This document shows, piece after piece, positions 8,320 to 17,075 of a stretch of 64,000 bases of DNA. This DNA is from Reyranella sp. CPCC 100927 (GTDB lineage: Bacteria; Pseudomonadota; Alphaproteobacteria; Reyranellales; Reyranellaceae), in the NCBI RefSeq assembly GCF_007859315.1, contig NZ_VOHA01000011.1, positions 124,001-188,000 of the forward strand, in the 5' to 3' direction. The number at the start of each line of letters is the position of its first letter. The first letter of the stretch is position 1. A model generated the notes under the pieces. The model saw nothing but the letters and a program-made list of their open reading frames with translations, was not told where the DNA came from and searched no databases. The translations under genes were made by a program, and so were the position numbers.

Positions 8320-9393
8320 TTAGGCGGGAATCACGATGTGGCCGACATCGGGGTTCGATCGTCCTTCCAGGACCTGGGCGTAAACACGCAGGAGCGCCTC
8401 CGGACCACGGTGATGCTCGATGCGCAACCAGCCATTGTCGGCCACAAACGCACGCATGGCGGCATTGAAGCGCGCCTCCAGTGTTGCCGCGCCCCATTCG
8501 TCGAGCCGCTTGCGCACCTGGTCGGGGGCGAAGAACAGTGTGGGCTCGGGTCCCGGCAACGCGTCGCCGCCGCCGGCACCCATGGCCTGCCAGTGGGTAC
8601 CGCCCACGATCGCGCTGTGGGCCAGCGCATCGCCGAAGCGATGATGCACGGCGCCAACCACCGCCGGATCGCCCGCGAAGTCGACGAACACGACCGGCGC
8701 CGGCACGTCGAGCTCTGCCACTTGCGCGTAGGGTTCGACACGATCGAAGAAACCCAGCCCGCGCAGGAAATCGACGCGCGACGGCGCGCTGAGACCGGTA
8801 ACGGCAACACCGCGGCGGTGCAGCAGCCAGGCGAGACCCAGCGCCGTCTTGCTGGAAGCGCTCGACAGCAGCACGGACCGCCCGCCGAACAAGGCCTGCT
8901 CCGACAACAGGTCGTCGATCAAGAACGACGTCATGAACAGCGGACGCAGCAAGGCGCGGTAGTCATCGATGCCGGCGTCATCCGAAACGGCAGCGTAGCG
9001 ATTGTACGTCGCGGGCAGATCGGCGCGATGGGGTGCGGCATCGACGAAACCGCCGGCCGCCGCCTGCAGCGTCGCCGTCATATGACTCGAGGGCGGCAGA
9101 TAGCCGAAGACCCTCTGGCCGACGGCAACATCGGGCCTCCCGGAGCGGATCACACGCGCGTAGCCCCAGACCGGGATGCGGCCCAACCCCGCCTCCGCCG
9201 GAAAGAACCGCCAGTAGCCGAAGGACTCGCCGATCACACCGTAGGTGATGTTGTTGGCGGTCAGCGCAAAGCGCTCGACGGCCAGCAGGCTTTGGTCCGA
9301 TGCCAACGGCACATCGTTCGGATCGGCTGCCGGCACCATCCGCGCCTGGCACAGATCACTTTTCGCCACCACGAAATCCCAGGCTGTGCTCAT
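8320..9393 (-). CDS. DUF2855 family protein (MDR-like oxidoreductase relative)
   Basis: A 357-residue protein matching the DUF2855 pattern: LTANNITYGVIGESFGYWRFFP near residue 55, IPVWGYARVIRSGRPDVAVGQRVFGYLPPSSH, and a nucleotide-fold-like centre SVLLSSASSKTALGLAWLLHRRGV. This resembles the NAD(P)-binding half of medium-chain dehydrogenases, but the glycine loop is replaced by a Ser-rich one. No biochemical role is established. ATG 9393 is preferred over ATG 9405 because GGAGG lies five bases before it. It is the first gene of a four-gene operon read away from the TetR gene. Confidence 0.82.
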   Translation of the reverse strand: MSTAWDFVVAKSDLCQARMVPAADPNDVPLASDQSLLAVERFALTANNITYGVIGESFGYWRFFPAEAGLGRIPVWGYARVIRSGRPDVAVGQRVFGYLPPSSHMTATLQAAAGGFVDAAPHRADLPATYNRYAAVSDDAGIDDYRALLRPLFMTSFLIDDLLSEQALFGGRSVLLSSASSKTALGLAWLLHRRGVAVTGLSAPSRVDFLRGLGFFDRVEPYAQVAELDVPAPVVFVDFAGDPAVVGAVHHRFGDALAHSAIVGGTHWQAMGAGGGDALPGPEPTLFFAPDQVRKRLDEWGAATLEARFNAAMRAFVADNGWLRIEHHRGPEALLRVYAQVLEGRSNPDVGHIVIPA

Positions 9394-9408
9394 GAGGGCC
9401 TCCATAGT

Positions 9409-9441
9409 TTTACTTTGTAAATTTATGTTGTAAGATATAAA
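9409..9441. promoter_or_regulatory. Probable TetR operator between divergent genes
   Basis: An AT-rich stretch between the starts at 9393 and 9481 contains TTTAC-TTT-GTAAA (9409-9421) directly followed by TTTAT-N10-ATAAA (9422-9441). Two adjacent inverted repeats in a divergent promoter beside a tetR gene are the usual setting for auto-repression together with control of the facing operon. Which repeat is bound is inference. Confidence 0.55.
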
Positions 9442-9480
9442 CCGAAAATCCAGTCCGATCAAGCCGCCTCGCGACCATCC

Positions 9481-10161
9481 ATGCCCCGTGTCCTCTCCTC
9501 GTCCGACGTCGAAGATTTCCGTGACCGGTTGACCGATGCGGCCGAGCGGCTGTTCGGGCGTCATGGGCCGGAACGCATGACGATGCGCCACGTCGCCGCC
9601 GAGCTGGGGGTCAGCCCGATGACTCCCTACCGCTATTTCAAGGACAAGGACGACATTCTGGCCGCGGTGCGCACCCGAGCTTTCAACCGGATGGCTGCCG
9701 CGGTCGAGGCCGCGTTCGCCAGCGCAACCGATCCGGTGGCCCGCTCACGCGAGGTCGGACGCGCTTACGTGACGTTCGCGCTGGAGCATCAGCACGCCTA
9801 TCGGCTGATGTTCGACCTGTCGCAGTCGACCGAAGCCGACTATCCGGATCTCGTGGCCGCGTGCACGCGAGCGCGCGCCATGATGACACGCCAGGCCGCC
9901 GAGTTGATCGACGCCGGGCTGATCACCGGCGAGCCCGAGATGGTGGCGCACATGTTGTGGTCGGCGCTGCATGGCGCGGTTGTTCTGCAGATGGCCGACA
10001 AACTGTCGCCGCACATCGATCCGGTAACGCTGCGGCGGGAAACGTTCCTCACGCTCCTGAAAGGACTAGGACTGGATCTCCAATCCTCGTCCCGCCATCG
10101 ACCGGCGCCGCGGCACGCCGCCGCGACCCGTTCTACAGGGCGTCGCACACCGCGTCCGTGA
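9481..10161 (+). CDS. TetR/AcrR family transcriptional regulator
   Basis: A 226-residue protein. The N-terminal TetR helix-turn-helix runs over about residues 13-60 (RLTDAAERLFGRHG, then MRHVAAELGVSPMTPYRYFKDKDDILAAV). The C-terminal ligand domain has the helical pattern of TetR regulators with WHG-type domains (LWSALHGAVVLQM). It faces the DUF2855 operon across an operator-like palindrome and is its likely repressor. The last 20 residues are Arg/Pro-rich and overlap the end of the convergent dehydrogenase gene by 29 bases. Confidence 0.9.
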   Translation: MPRVLSSSDVEDFRDRLTDAAERLFGRHGPERMTMRHVAAELGVSPMTPYRYFKDKDDILAAVRTRAFNRMAAAVEAAFASATDPVARSREVGRAYVTFALEHQHAYRLMFDLSQSTEADYPDLVAACTRARAMMTRQAAELIDAGLITGEPEMVAHMLWSALHGAVVLQMADKLSPHIDPVTLRRETFLTLLKGLGLDLQSSSRHRPAPRHAAATRSTGRRTPRP

Positions 10162-11194
10162 CGCTCGACGTGCCGGCGGTCCCGCCAAGATCGCGGGTCA
10201 GCATCCGGCCGTCAGCCGTCACCTTTTCAATAGCCGCCATCAGGCGCTGCGCGGCATCCTTCTCGCCCAGGTGCTCCAGCATCATCACCGCCGACCAGAA
10301 GGTGCCGATCGGGTTGGCCAGCCCCTTGCCCATGATGTCGAAGGCCGAGCCGTGGATCGGCTCGAACATCGAGGGATAGCGGCGCTCGGGATTGATGTTG
10401 CCGGTCGGCGCGATCCCGATGCTGCCGGCCAGCGCCGCCGCGAGATCGCTCAGGATGTCGGCGTGCAGGTTGGTGGCGACAATGGTGTCGAGGCTGTCAG
10501 GCCGGTTCACCATGCGCACCGTGGCGGCGTCGACCAGCTCCTTGTCGACGGTGACGTCGGGGAAGTCCTGCGCGACCTCGGCGGCGATTTCATCCCACAT
10601 CACCATGCCGTGGCGCTGGGCGTTGGACTTGGTGATCACGGTGAGTTTCCGGCGCGGCCGCGAGCGCGCCAGCGCGAAGGCAAAGCGCATGATGCGGGTC
10701 ACGCCGGCACGGGTGAAGATCGAGACCTCGGTCGCCACCTCCTCGGGGTGGCCGCGGTGCGAGCGGCCGCCCTGGCCGGCGTACTCGCCCTCGCTGTTCT
10801 CGCGCACGATCACCCAGTCGAGCTTGCCCGGCGGGCAATCAGCCAGCGGGCTCCTCAGCCCGGGCAGGACGCGGGTCGGCCTGACATTGGCGTACTGGTC
10901 AAAGCCCTGGCAAATCTTCAGCCGCAGGCCCCACAGGGTCACGTGGTCAGGCACAGCCGGATCGCCAACCGCACCGAAATAGATGGCATCGAATGGCTTC
11001 AGCGTCGCCAGTCCGTCCTCGGGCATCAGCGCGCCCGTCCGCCGGTAGAAATCCGAGCCCCAGTCGAAGCTGGTGACGTCGAGGCGGAATTCGTTAGTCA
11101 GCCGCGCCAGCCGCTGCAGCACCGTGAGCCCGGCCGGGATCACTTCCTTGCCAATGCCGTCGCCGGGGATGGCGGCGATCCTGTATTCGCGCAC
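10133..11194 (-). CDS. Tartrate / D-malate dehydrogenase family
   Basis: A 353-residue beta-decarboxylating dehydrogenase of the isocitrate/isopropylmalate fold, closest in style to tartrate dehydrogenase (TtuC) and D-malate dehydrogenase (DmlA). It starts with IAAIPGDGIGKEVIPAG. It carries FGAVGDPAVPDHVTLWGLRLKICQGFDQYANVRP and VIVRENSEGEYAGQGG, and ends with EPIHGSAFDIMGKGLANPIG. Catalytic Lys and the metal-binding Asp residues (NLHADILSDLAAALAGS) are present. The cell would use it to oxidise D-malate or tartrate with NAD. Start codon is GTG 11194, preceded by GAGGAA. leuB is less likely because of the substrate-loop sequence. Confidence 0.85.
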   Translation of the reverse strand: MREYRIAAIPGDGIGKEVIPAGLTVLQRLARLTNEFRLDVTSFDWGSDFYRRTGALMPEDGLATLKPFDAIYFGAVGDPAVPDHVTLWGLRLKICQGFDQYANVRPTRVLPGLRSPLADCPPGKLDWVIVRENSEGEYAGQGGRSHRGHPEEVATEVSIFTRAGVTRIMRFAFALARSRPRRKLTVITKSNAQRHGMVMWDEIAAEVAQDFPDVTVDKELVDAATVRMVNRPDSLDTIVATNLHADILSDLAAALAGSIGIAPTGNINPERRYPSMFEPIHGSAFDIMGKGLANPIGTFWSAVMMLEHLGEKDAAQRLMAAIEKVTADGRMLTRDLGGTAGTSSVTDAVCDAL

Positions 11195-11349
11195 GGTGTT
11201 TTCCTCTGCTCAGTCGCCGGAGCGGGCACCTTAGCCGGCCCAGGGGTGCGCGGTCATGGCCTTCCTCCTGCCCTCGCCAAGCGGTGCCACCTGTTCTATA
11301 AGCCCGCCGCCCGCTGGCCTGTGTCGCCGGAAGGGGCATGGAGGAGAAG

Positions 11350-11931
11350 ATGACCGGGATCTCCCGCGGCATGGCCATCGCCGTTGCCGCCATGGTCGGC
11401 GCCGTCGCGCTGTCCAACTATGTCGTGCAGTTCGAGATCTTCACGCTGTCGGTGCTGGGCACCGTGACGTGGGGTGCGCTGACCTATCCGGTGACGTTCT
11501 TCGTCACCGACCTCGCCAACCGCGCCTTCGGTCCGCAACGGGCGCGACAGGTGATCTATGCCGGCTTCGCGGTCGGCGTGGTGGTGTCGCTCCTGCTGGC
11601 GCCGTGGCGGATCGCGGTGGCGTCGGGCACCGCATTCCTGGTCGGCCAGCTGCTCGACATTGCCGTCTTCAACCGACTGCGCCAGGCCCCCTGGTGGCAG
11701 GCACCGTTCGCCGGCTCGGCACTGGGCTCGATCATCGACACGGTGCTGTTCTTCTGCGTGGCCTTCATCGGCATCTTTCCGTTGCTGCCGGCCGGCCTTG
11801 GGCCGTCGGTGCTGTCCCTGATCCAAGGCGACCTGATCGTGAAGCTGTCGTTCGCGCTGTTCTTCCTGGCCCCGTTCCGCGCCCTGATGGGGCGCATCGT
11901 GCCGATGAAGCCAATCACGGCATCGCGCTGA
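11350..11931 (+). CDS. yhhQ: Queuosine precursor transporter (YhhQ/QPTR family)
   Basis: A 193-residue, mostly hydrophobic protein with about six membrane segments. It has the family's VALSNYVVQFEIFTLSVLG start, LTYPVTFFVTDLANRAFGP and GSIIDTVLFFCVAFIGIFP. Family members import preQ0/preQ1 or related 7-deazaguanine precursors. ATG 11350 is chosen because GGAGG lies five bases before it; ATG 11338 would add four residues. It is followed after 13 bases by queA, which supports the assignment. No preQ1 riboswitch can be seen in the 155 bases before it. Confidence 0.88.
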   Translation: MTGISRGMAIAVAAMVGAVALSNYVVQFEIFTLSVLGTVTWGALTYPVTFFVTDLANRAFGPQRARQVIYAGFAVGVVVSLLLAPWRIAVASGTAFLVGQLLDIAVFNRLRQAPWWQAPFAGSALGSIIDTVLFFCVAFIGIFPLLPAGLGPSVLSLIQGDLIVKLSFALFFLAPFRALMGRIVPMKPITASR

Positions 11932-11944
11932 GCGCGGCGGCATC

Positions 11945-12991
11945 GTGCGCGTCGACCTGTTCGACTTCGACCTGCCCGAGCGGCTGATCGCGCAGCGGCC
12001 TGCCGTGCCGCGCGATGCCGCGCGGTTGCTGCACCTGCCTCGCGACGCCGCGGCGGCAGAGCATGCCGTACGGGATCTGCCGGATTTGCTGCGCCCGGGC
12101 GACCTGCTGGTGTTCAACGACACGCGCGTCATCCCAGCCCGGCTCTACGGCCGACGGGCGAGCGGCGGTAAGATCGAAGCATTGCTGCTGGGACCGACCG
12201 ACAGCGGTGCGTGGACGGCCATGGTGCGCGGCGTGGCGAAACTGCGCCTCGACGCCCGGCTCACGTTCGAGGGCGGTTTGTCGGCCGCGGTGACGGCGAT
12301 CGGCGGCGACGGCACGGTCGTGCTCGACTTCGGCCTCGCCGACAGTGCCGTGCTGGCTGCACTGCGGGCGCACGGTCACATGCCGTTACCGCCCTACATC
12401 CGCGGCGGACGCGACGATGCCCACGACCGCCACGACTATCAGACCGTCGTGGCGCGCCATGACGGCGCCATCGCGGCACCGACGGCGGCGCTGCACTTCA
12501 CCGAGGCGTTGCTGGCGCGCCTGCGCGATGCCGGCGTCGCGACGGCCGCCGTGACCCTGCATGTCGGCATCGGCACCTTTCAGCCCGTGCGCGTCGACGA
12601 CACCGATGCACACGTCATGCACATCGAACACGGCGAGCTGGGCCCCGATACGATCACCGCGATCGACACCTGCCGAGCCCGCGGTGGCAGGGTGATCGCC
12701 GTCGGCACCACCAGCCTGCGCGTGCTCGAGGCGGTCGCGGCGCACCACGACGGCGCGCTGGTACCATGGCGCGGCGACATCGACCTCTTCATCACGCCCG
12801 GCTTCCGGTTCCGCGCCGTGGACCTGTTGATGACCAACTTCCACCTGCCGCGCTCGACGCTGTTCATGCTGGTATCGGCTTTCGCCGGCCTGCAGCGCAT
12901 GCAGGCGCTTTACGCCGACGCGATCGCGCGTGATTTCCGATTCTATTCCTATGGCGATGCCTCCCTGCTGGAGCGGCGGGAGGCGGTATGA
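11945..12991 (+). CDS. queA: tRNA preQ1(34) S-adenosylmethionine ribosyltransferase-isomerase
   Basis: A 348-residue enzyme that transfers and isomerises the ribosyl group of SAM onto preQ1 in tRNA, giving epoxyqueuosine. Diagnostic stretches are VDLFDFDLPERLIAQRPA, GDLLVFNDTRVIPARLYG, TAALHFTEALLARL, LHVGIGTFQPVR and MTNFHLPRSTLFMLVSAFAG. Start codon is GTG 11945. It lies between yhhQ and tgt, its pathway partners, with a single unrelated gene on the other strand in between. Confidence 0.97.
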   Translation: MRVDLFDFDLPERLIAQRPAVPRDAARLLHLPRDAAAAEHAVRDLPDLLRPGDLLVFNDTRVIPARLYGRRASGGKIEALLLGPTDSGAWTAMVRGVAKLRLDARLTFEGGLSAAVTAIGGDGTVVLDFGLADSAVLAALRAHGHMPLPPYIRGGRDDAHDRHDYQTVVARHDGAIAAPTAALHFTEALLARLRDAGVATAAVTLHVGIGTFQPVRVDDTDAHVMHIEHGELGPDTITAIDTCRARGGRVIAVGTTSLRVLEAVAAHHDGALVPWRGDIDLFITPGFRFRAVDLLMTNFHLPRSTLFMLVSAFAGLQRMQALYADAIARDFRFYSYGDASLLERREAV

Positions 12992-12996
12992 CCGGC

Positions 12997-13485
12997 TCAG
13001 CGATGGCGTTGGACGCACGCCAGCAGTTCATTCAGCGCCACCGACGTGCCGACCAGGGTGATGGAGAAACCGTTGGCGCCTTTTGGCTCGAAATACATCC
13101 GATTGCCCTGCCGGATTTCGTGGAACAGCTGCTGCGAGTCGGCCAGCAGCACCAGCAGCCGGGTCGGCCCCAGCGCCCGCGCCGTGCCGTTGCGCCGCCC
13201 AAAGGAATCGACCCAATAGCTGATCCCGCCTTCCGAGCCGGTGCGCCAATTCCAGTTCGGGTTGTTGATCGCGATGCCCCAGGTCAGGCTGCGGGTCAAC
13301 ATGAAGATCACCGAGGCGCCGCCGCCATACTGGCCCGAGGCCGTACAGTTCTGCAACGAGCCGTTCTCGGCGTTGGCCTCCACTGTCCACGAACCGGTGT
13401 TATAGCGTTGGATCACCTCGGCACCGGCGACCCCCGTGGTCAGGAACGCCGTCAACCCCAGGATCGCCGCCAGATATCTACGCAT
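12997..13485 (-). CDS. Exported protein of unknown function
   Basis: A 162-residue protein with a signal peptide (MRRYLAAILGLTAFLTTGVAGA, cleavage likely before Glu-Val). The mature part (YNTGSWTVEANAENGSLQNC, then IFMLTRSLTWGIAINNPNW) has one pair of widely spaced cysteines. It looks like a small beta-rich periplasmic protein. I do not recognise a named domain. It stands on the opposite strand between queA (stop 5 bases away) and tgt, splitting that pair. A role in queuosine is not implied. Confidence 0.75.
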   Translation of the reverse strand: MRRYLAAILGLTAFLTTGVAGAEVIQRYNTGSWTVEANAENGSLQNCTASGQYGGGASVIFMLTRSLTWGIAINNPNWNWRTGSEGGISYWVDSFGRRNGTARALGPTRLLVLLADSQQLFHEIRQGNRMYFEPKGANGFSITLVGTSVALNELLACVQRHR

Positions 13486-13671
13486 CGTGTCTCACCCCAA
13501 TACCCGTACGGGCTTCCCTTACGCCATCCGGCATACGCCAGTGGCCGCCCGCCAGGCCCCTTTTCGGGCAGCCAACGTGGCCGCCGCCCCAACCGGCCCA
13601 TTTTATGCGATTTTGCGCGTTTCTTCGAGAGCTTCGATGCGGCGCGCCACACCGCTAAACAATGAACAGCC

Positions 13672-14796
13672 ATGACCACTGAATTTTCCCTGCTGACATC
13701 GGACGGCAGCGCGCGCCGGGGACGGCTGAAGACCGCCCATGGCACGGTCGAAACACCCGCCTTCATGCCCGTGGGCACCGCCGCGACGGTCAAAGCCATG
13801 CTGCCGCAATCGGTTGCCGCCACCGGTGCCGAGATCGTGCTGGGCAATACCTATCACCTGATGCTGCGGCCGGGCGCCGAGCGCGTCGAGCGACTCGGCG
13901 GGCTGCACGCGTTCATGAACTGGCCGGCGCCGATCCTTACCGATTCCGGTGGTTTCCAGGTGATGTCGCTCAGCAAGCTGCGCCAGATCGATGCCGACGG
14001 CGTCGACTTCCAGTCGCACATCGACGGCTCCCGGCAGCGGCTGACGCCGGAAAGCTCGATCGCCATCCAGCGCCAGCTCGACGCCGACATCACCATGAGC
14101 TTCGACGAGTGCACCCCCTTCCCGGCCACGCAACCACAGGCGGCGACCTCGATGCGGTTGTCCATGCGCTGGGCCGAGCGCGGCAAGCGTGCCTTCGTGC
14201 CGCGGTCCGGTTACGGCCTGTTCGGCATCGTGCAGGGCAGCACCTACGAGGATCTGCGCCTGGAGTCGGCCCGCACCCTCACGAACATCGGCTTCGACGG
14301 CTACGCCATCGGTGGTCTGGCGGTCGGCGAAGGCCAGCCGGCGATGTTCCGCACCTTGGACATCACCGTGCCGGCGCTGCCGGATGACCGGCCGCGCTAT
14401 CTGATGGGCGTCGGCCGTCCGGCCGACATCGTGGGCGCCGTCCAGCGCGGCATCGACATGTTCGACTGCGTGATGCCGACCCGCGCCGGGCGCACGGCAC
14501 AGGCGTTCACCTGGCGCGGCGAATTGAACCTGCGCAATGCGCGGCACCGCGACGATCCCAGGCCGCTATCGGATGGCTGCGCCTGCCCCGCCTGCACGGG
14601 ACATAGCCGCGCCTACCTGCACCATCTCATCAAGAGCGACGAAATCCTCGGCGCCATGCTGCTCACCTGGCACAACCTGCACTTCTATCAGGACGTCATG
14701 CGCGGCCTGCGCGGCGCCATCGAGAAAGGCGGCATGGCGGACTGGACCGGCTGGTTTCACGAAGAGCAGGCCAAGGGCGACATCGCGGCGCTGTAG
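13672..14796 (+). CDS. tgt: tRNA-guanine transglycosylase
   Basis: A 374-residue TIM-barrel enzyme that swaps guanine-34 for preQ1 in tRNAs with a GUN anticodon. It has [18 protein letters not shown], the catalytic-Asp motif [32 protein letters not shown] and [11 protein letters not shown]. The Zn site is formed by [17 protein letters not shown] plus a later His. The length is standard. It supplies the insertion step for queA, and the final reduction is done by QueG (48154-49335). Confidence 0.98.
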   Translation: MTTEFSLLTSDGSARRGRLKTAHGTVETPAFMPVGTAATVKAMLPQSVAATGAEIVLGNTYHLMLRPGAERVERLGGLHAFMNWPAPILTDSGGFQVMSLSKLRQIDADGVDFQSHIDGSRQRLTPESSIAIQRQLDADITMSFDECTPFPATQPQAATSMRLSMRWAERGKRAFVPRSGYGLFGIVQGSTYEDLRLESARTLTNIGFDGYAIGGLAVGEGQPAMFRTLDITVPALPDDRPRYLMGVGRPADIVGAVQRGIDMFDCVMPTRAGRTAQAFTWRGELNLRNARHRDDPRPLSDGCACPACTGHSRAYLHHLIKSDEILGAMLLTWHNLHFYQDVMRGLRGAIEKGGMADWTGWFHEEQAKGDIAAL

Positions 14797-14797
14797 G

Positions 14798-15151
14798 CTA
14801 TCGATAGGCTGCAGCAAGGAAGTTGAAGTCGCCCCGCATCGGCTGAAAAACGTGGGCCTGCCGCGGCCGGCATACGAGTTCAGGCAGGCGCGCCTCGTAG
14901 GCCTGGCGGTAGTCACGCTTGAGCTGGACCTGTATCAGATCGTCGTGGCTCGCCCAGGTCTCGTAGAGCATGAAGCGTGCAGGATCATCGATGTCGCGAT
15001 GCAGGACGGCATTGATGAAGGTCGGCTCGTTCCGCATGGCGTCGAGGACCGGCGTCAGCAGCGCCAGGAACTCAGCCTCGCAATCCGGCTTCACATGAAT
15101 GGACACGATCACGGCCACCAGTTCACTTGAAGCTGGCTTTTGCCGAAGCAT
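14798..15151 (-). CDS. Antibiotic biosynthesis monooxygenase (ABM) domain protein
   Basis: A 117-residue single ABM ferredoxin-like domain: VAVIVSIHVKPDCEAEFLAL followed by FINAVLHRDIDDPARFMLYE and WASHDDLIQVQLKRDY. Such proteins are dimeric, and some are quinol monooxygenases (YgiN) or heme-related enzymes; the sequence does not say which. It ends one base from tgt (convergent) and diverges from the nucleotidyltransferase gene. Confidence 0.85.
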   Translation of the reverse strand: MLRQKPASSELVAVIVSIHVKPDCEAEFLALLTPVLDAMRNEPTFINAVLHRDIDDPARFMLYETWASHDDLIQVQLKRDYRQAYEARLPELVCRPRQAHVFQPMRGDFNFLAAAYR

Positions 15152-15274
15152 CAGATCTCTCCCGTGCTGTCATTCGCCAACACCCACACGGTGGCAGCAC
15201 GCCCCGCCGGCCTCAATTACGTGACAGGTAGGGCTGACCGCGCTACGAGCGGAGCGACGGCGAGGGAGAGAGCA

Positions 15275-16117
15275 GTGGTGATCGCTGCCAACGACGAGCG
15301 TCTGCTGGCGCGCATCGTGGAAACGCTGGCGGCAGTGCCAGGCATTGCGGCCATCGTGCTGGGTGGTTCGCGTGCCCGCGGTACGGCAACGCCGCAGTCC
15401 GACTACGACATCGGCCTCTACTATGAGGGCGATGCGCCGTTCGACCACGCAACGCTGAGCCACGCCGCGGCAACGCTCGACGATGCCGATGCAACCGTAA
15501 CGCCGATCGGCGAATGGGGACCGTGGATCAACGGCGGCGGCTGGCTGACCATCGATGGCGCACGCGTTGACCTGCTGTACCGCGATCTCGGCCGTGTCCG
15601 GGCCGTGATCGACGACTGCCATGCCGGGGCCATCGACGTCGCCTATCAGCCGGGGCACCCGCATGCGTTCGTCTCGGCGATCTACATGGGCGAAGTCGCC
15701 ATCTGCCGGCCGCTGATGGAGCGCGATGCCGTGCTGCGCGACCAGATCGCCCGCACCACCCCCTACCCGGCGGCGCTGCGCACCGCGGTGATCCGGCGGT
15801 TCGGCTGGGAAGCCGGATTCGCAGCAGCCAATGCCCGCAAGAGTCTCGATCGCGGTGACAGCAACTACCTCGCCGGCTGCATCTTCCGGGCCGTCGCCTG
15901 CCTGTGCCAGACGCTGTTCGCCCACAATGGCCATTATCTGCTGAACGAGAAGGGCGCCGTGGCCATCGCCGATCGCTTCACGCAACGGCCCGAGCGCTTC
16001 GCCGCGCGGATCGCGGCGCTCTATCGCGATGCCGGTGACGGTGACGGTGACGGCGCCGCAGCACTTGATGCGCTCGACAGCCTCATCGCGGAAACGACAG
16101 CGCTGACCGGTTCATAG
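15275..16117 (+). CDS. Nucleotidyltransferase-domain protein
   Basis: A 280-residue protein with a minimal nucleotidyltransferase core: IVLGGSRARGTATPQSDYDIGLYYEG (the GS...D-x-D pattern, about residues 30-55) and a third acidic residue in GARVDLLYRDL. A helical C-terminal half follows (DUF4037-like), as in kanamycin-nucleotidyltransferase-like proteins. GTG 15275 or GTG 15278 is preferred to an upstream ATG because GAGGGAGAG lies just before it and the upstream ATG overlaps the divergent ABM gene. A short GD repeat (DGDGDGAAA) occurs near the C-terminus. Target unknown; small-molecule or protein nucleotidylation are both possible. Confidence 0.8.
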   Translation: MVIAANDERLLARIVETLAAVPGIAAIVLGGSRARGTATPQSDYDIGLYYEGDAPFDHATLSHAAATLDDADATVTPIGEWGPWINGGGWLTIDGARVDLLYRDLGRVRAVIDDCHAGAIDVAYQPGHPHAFVSAIYMGEVAICRPLMERDAVLRDQIARTTPYPAALRTAVIRRFGWEAGFAAANARKSLDRGDSNYLAGCIFRAVACLCQTLFAHNGHYLLNEKGAVAIADRFTQRPERFAARIAALYRDAGDGDGDGAAALDALDSLIAETTALTGS

Positions 16118-16126
16118 CCGGCGACC

Positions 16127-16648
16127 TTAGCGCACCACCACCGACTCGACCGACTGACGCAGCATCGCCTCGTTCTCGGCGAACAGGCGGCTGACGACGT
16201 TGGCGGTCAGAATGATGATGTGGTCGTTGGCCATGGTCACGCGCATGATGTTCTCGACCGGCTGATCGGCGGCCGGCGACTGGAATTCGATCGCATACCA
16301 TTGACGCGAGCCGATCTCGACCAGGCCGTGGCGATGGACGACCGCACCGGTCTGCAGCGCGACCCGGCGCTGCATCTCGTTGCCGAGATCACCGAGCGGT
16401 GGCGGGCTGCCGGGTGGAAAGCGCAGGCGACTGACGGCGATCGTCTGCGTCAGGCCGTCGCTGCTCGTGAAGGCGAACTGCGGTGGTTGGGAGCGCGGAT
16501 ATTTCAGCGTGATCTCGGCCGGGGTCATCGGCCGGAAGCCGGCCGGCAGTTGCAGCGACACGGTGCCATCGTATAGCTCGGTCCGTTGCGCCGCGGCCGG
16601 CAATGCCGCCACCAGCAACAGCAGGACAAAGAGCGCCAGCCGCCTCAT
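16127..16648 (-). CDS. Exported protein of unknown function
   Basis: A 173-residue protein. ATG 16648 has GGGAG seven bases upstream and begins a clear signal peptide (MRRLALFVLLLLVAALPAAA, cleavage after AQ). The mature part reads TELYDGTVSLQLPAGFRPMT...VALQTGAVVHRHGLVEIGSR and ends MLRQSVESVVVR, a pattern seen in small periplasmic proteins with a DUF1795/PsbP-like fold. That fold is only suggested by spacing. It stands alone, convergent with the nucleotidyltransferase gene. Confidence 0.75.
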   Translation of the reverse strand: MRRLALFVLLLLVAALPAAAQRTELYDGTVSLQLPAGFRPMTPAEITLKYPRSQPPQFAFTSSDGLTQTIAVSRLRFPPGSPPPLGDLGNEMQRRVALQTGAVVHRHGLVEIGSRQWYAIEFQSPAADQPVENIMRVTMANDHIIILTANVVSRLFAENEAMLRQSVESVVVR

Positions 16649-16775
16649 ACGCCACTCCCCTATGCTGCGTGTCGGCCCCCTCACCGCACAGGATCATTGT
16701 GGCAACAGTAGGCGCGCGCCGGCGCTCACGCGCAAGGCCTCGCGGCGCATGGCTGCGCGTACCTGCAGAAAACCG

Positions 16776-17075
16776 TCAGCTGAGTGCGCGCAATGCGACG
16801 ACGACCAGCACCCCCACGGCGACGGTCGCCAGCAGCGGCAAGCGCGTCGCCGCCAGGATCGTCACGGCCGCGGCCACTGTCTCCGGCCACCCGGTGGTCA
16901 ATGCGGTGGGAGCGATCACCGCCACCAGCACGGCCGGTGGGATGGCATCGAACGCCGCCTTGGCACGGCCCTGCAGCGCCAGCTTGCCGGTGATGAAGAA
17001 GCCGGCCACGCGGCCGAGGTAGGTCACGACCGCCATGGCGACGATGGCGGCCACGGTAGCGGGATCGAGGGTCAT
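16776..17075 (-). CDS. azlD: AzlD-family small subunit of amino acid exporter
   Basis: A 99-residue membrane protein with three or four hydrophobic segments (VAAIVAMAVVTYLGRVAGFF, AVLVAVIAPTALTTGWPE, LPLLATVAVGVLVVVALRAL) and the family pattern AFDAIPPAVLVAVIAP. AzlD pairs with AzlC to export branched-chain amino acids or their analogues. Its ATG overlaps the azlC stop by four bases (ATGA), showing translational coupling. It is the last gene of the araC-type - azlC - azlD operon. Confidence 0.9.
   Translation of the reverse strand: MTLDPATVAAIVAMAVVTYLGRVAGFFITGKLALQGRAKAAFDAIPPAVLVAVIAPTALTTGWPETVAAAVTILAATRLPLLATVAVGVLVVVALRALS

Noticed and set aside
11195-11349. Possible preQ1 riboswitch before yhhQ-queA
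   Set aside because: The short conserved loop and A-rich tail of known preQ1 classes could not be found on reading the stretch.
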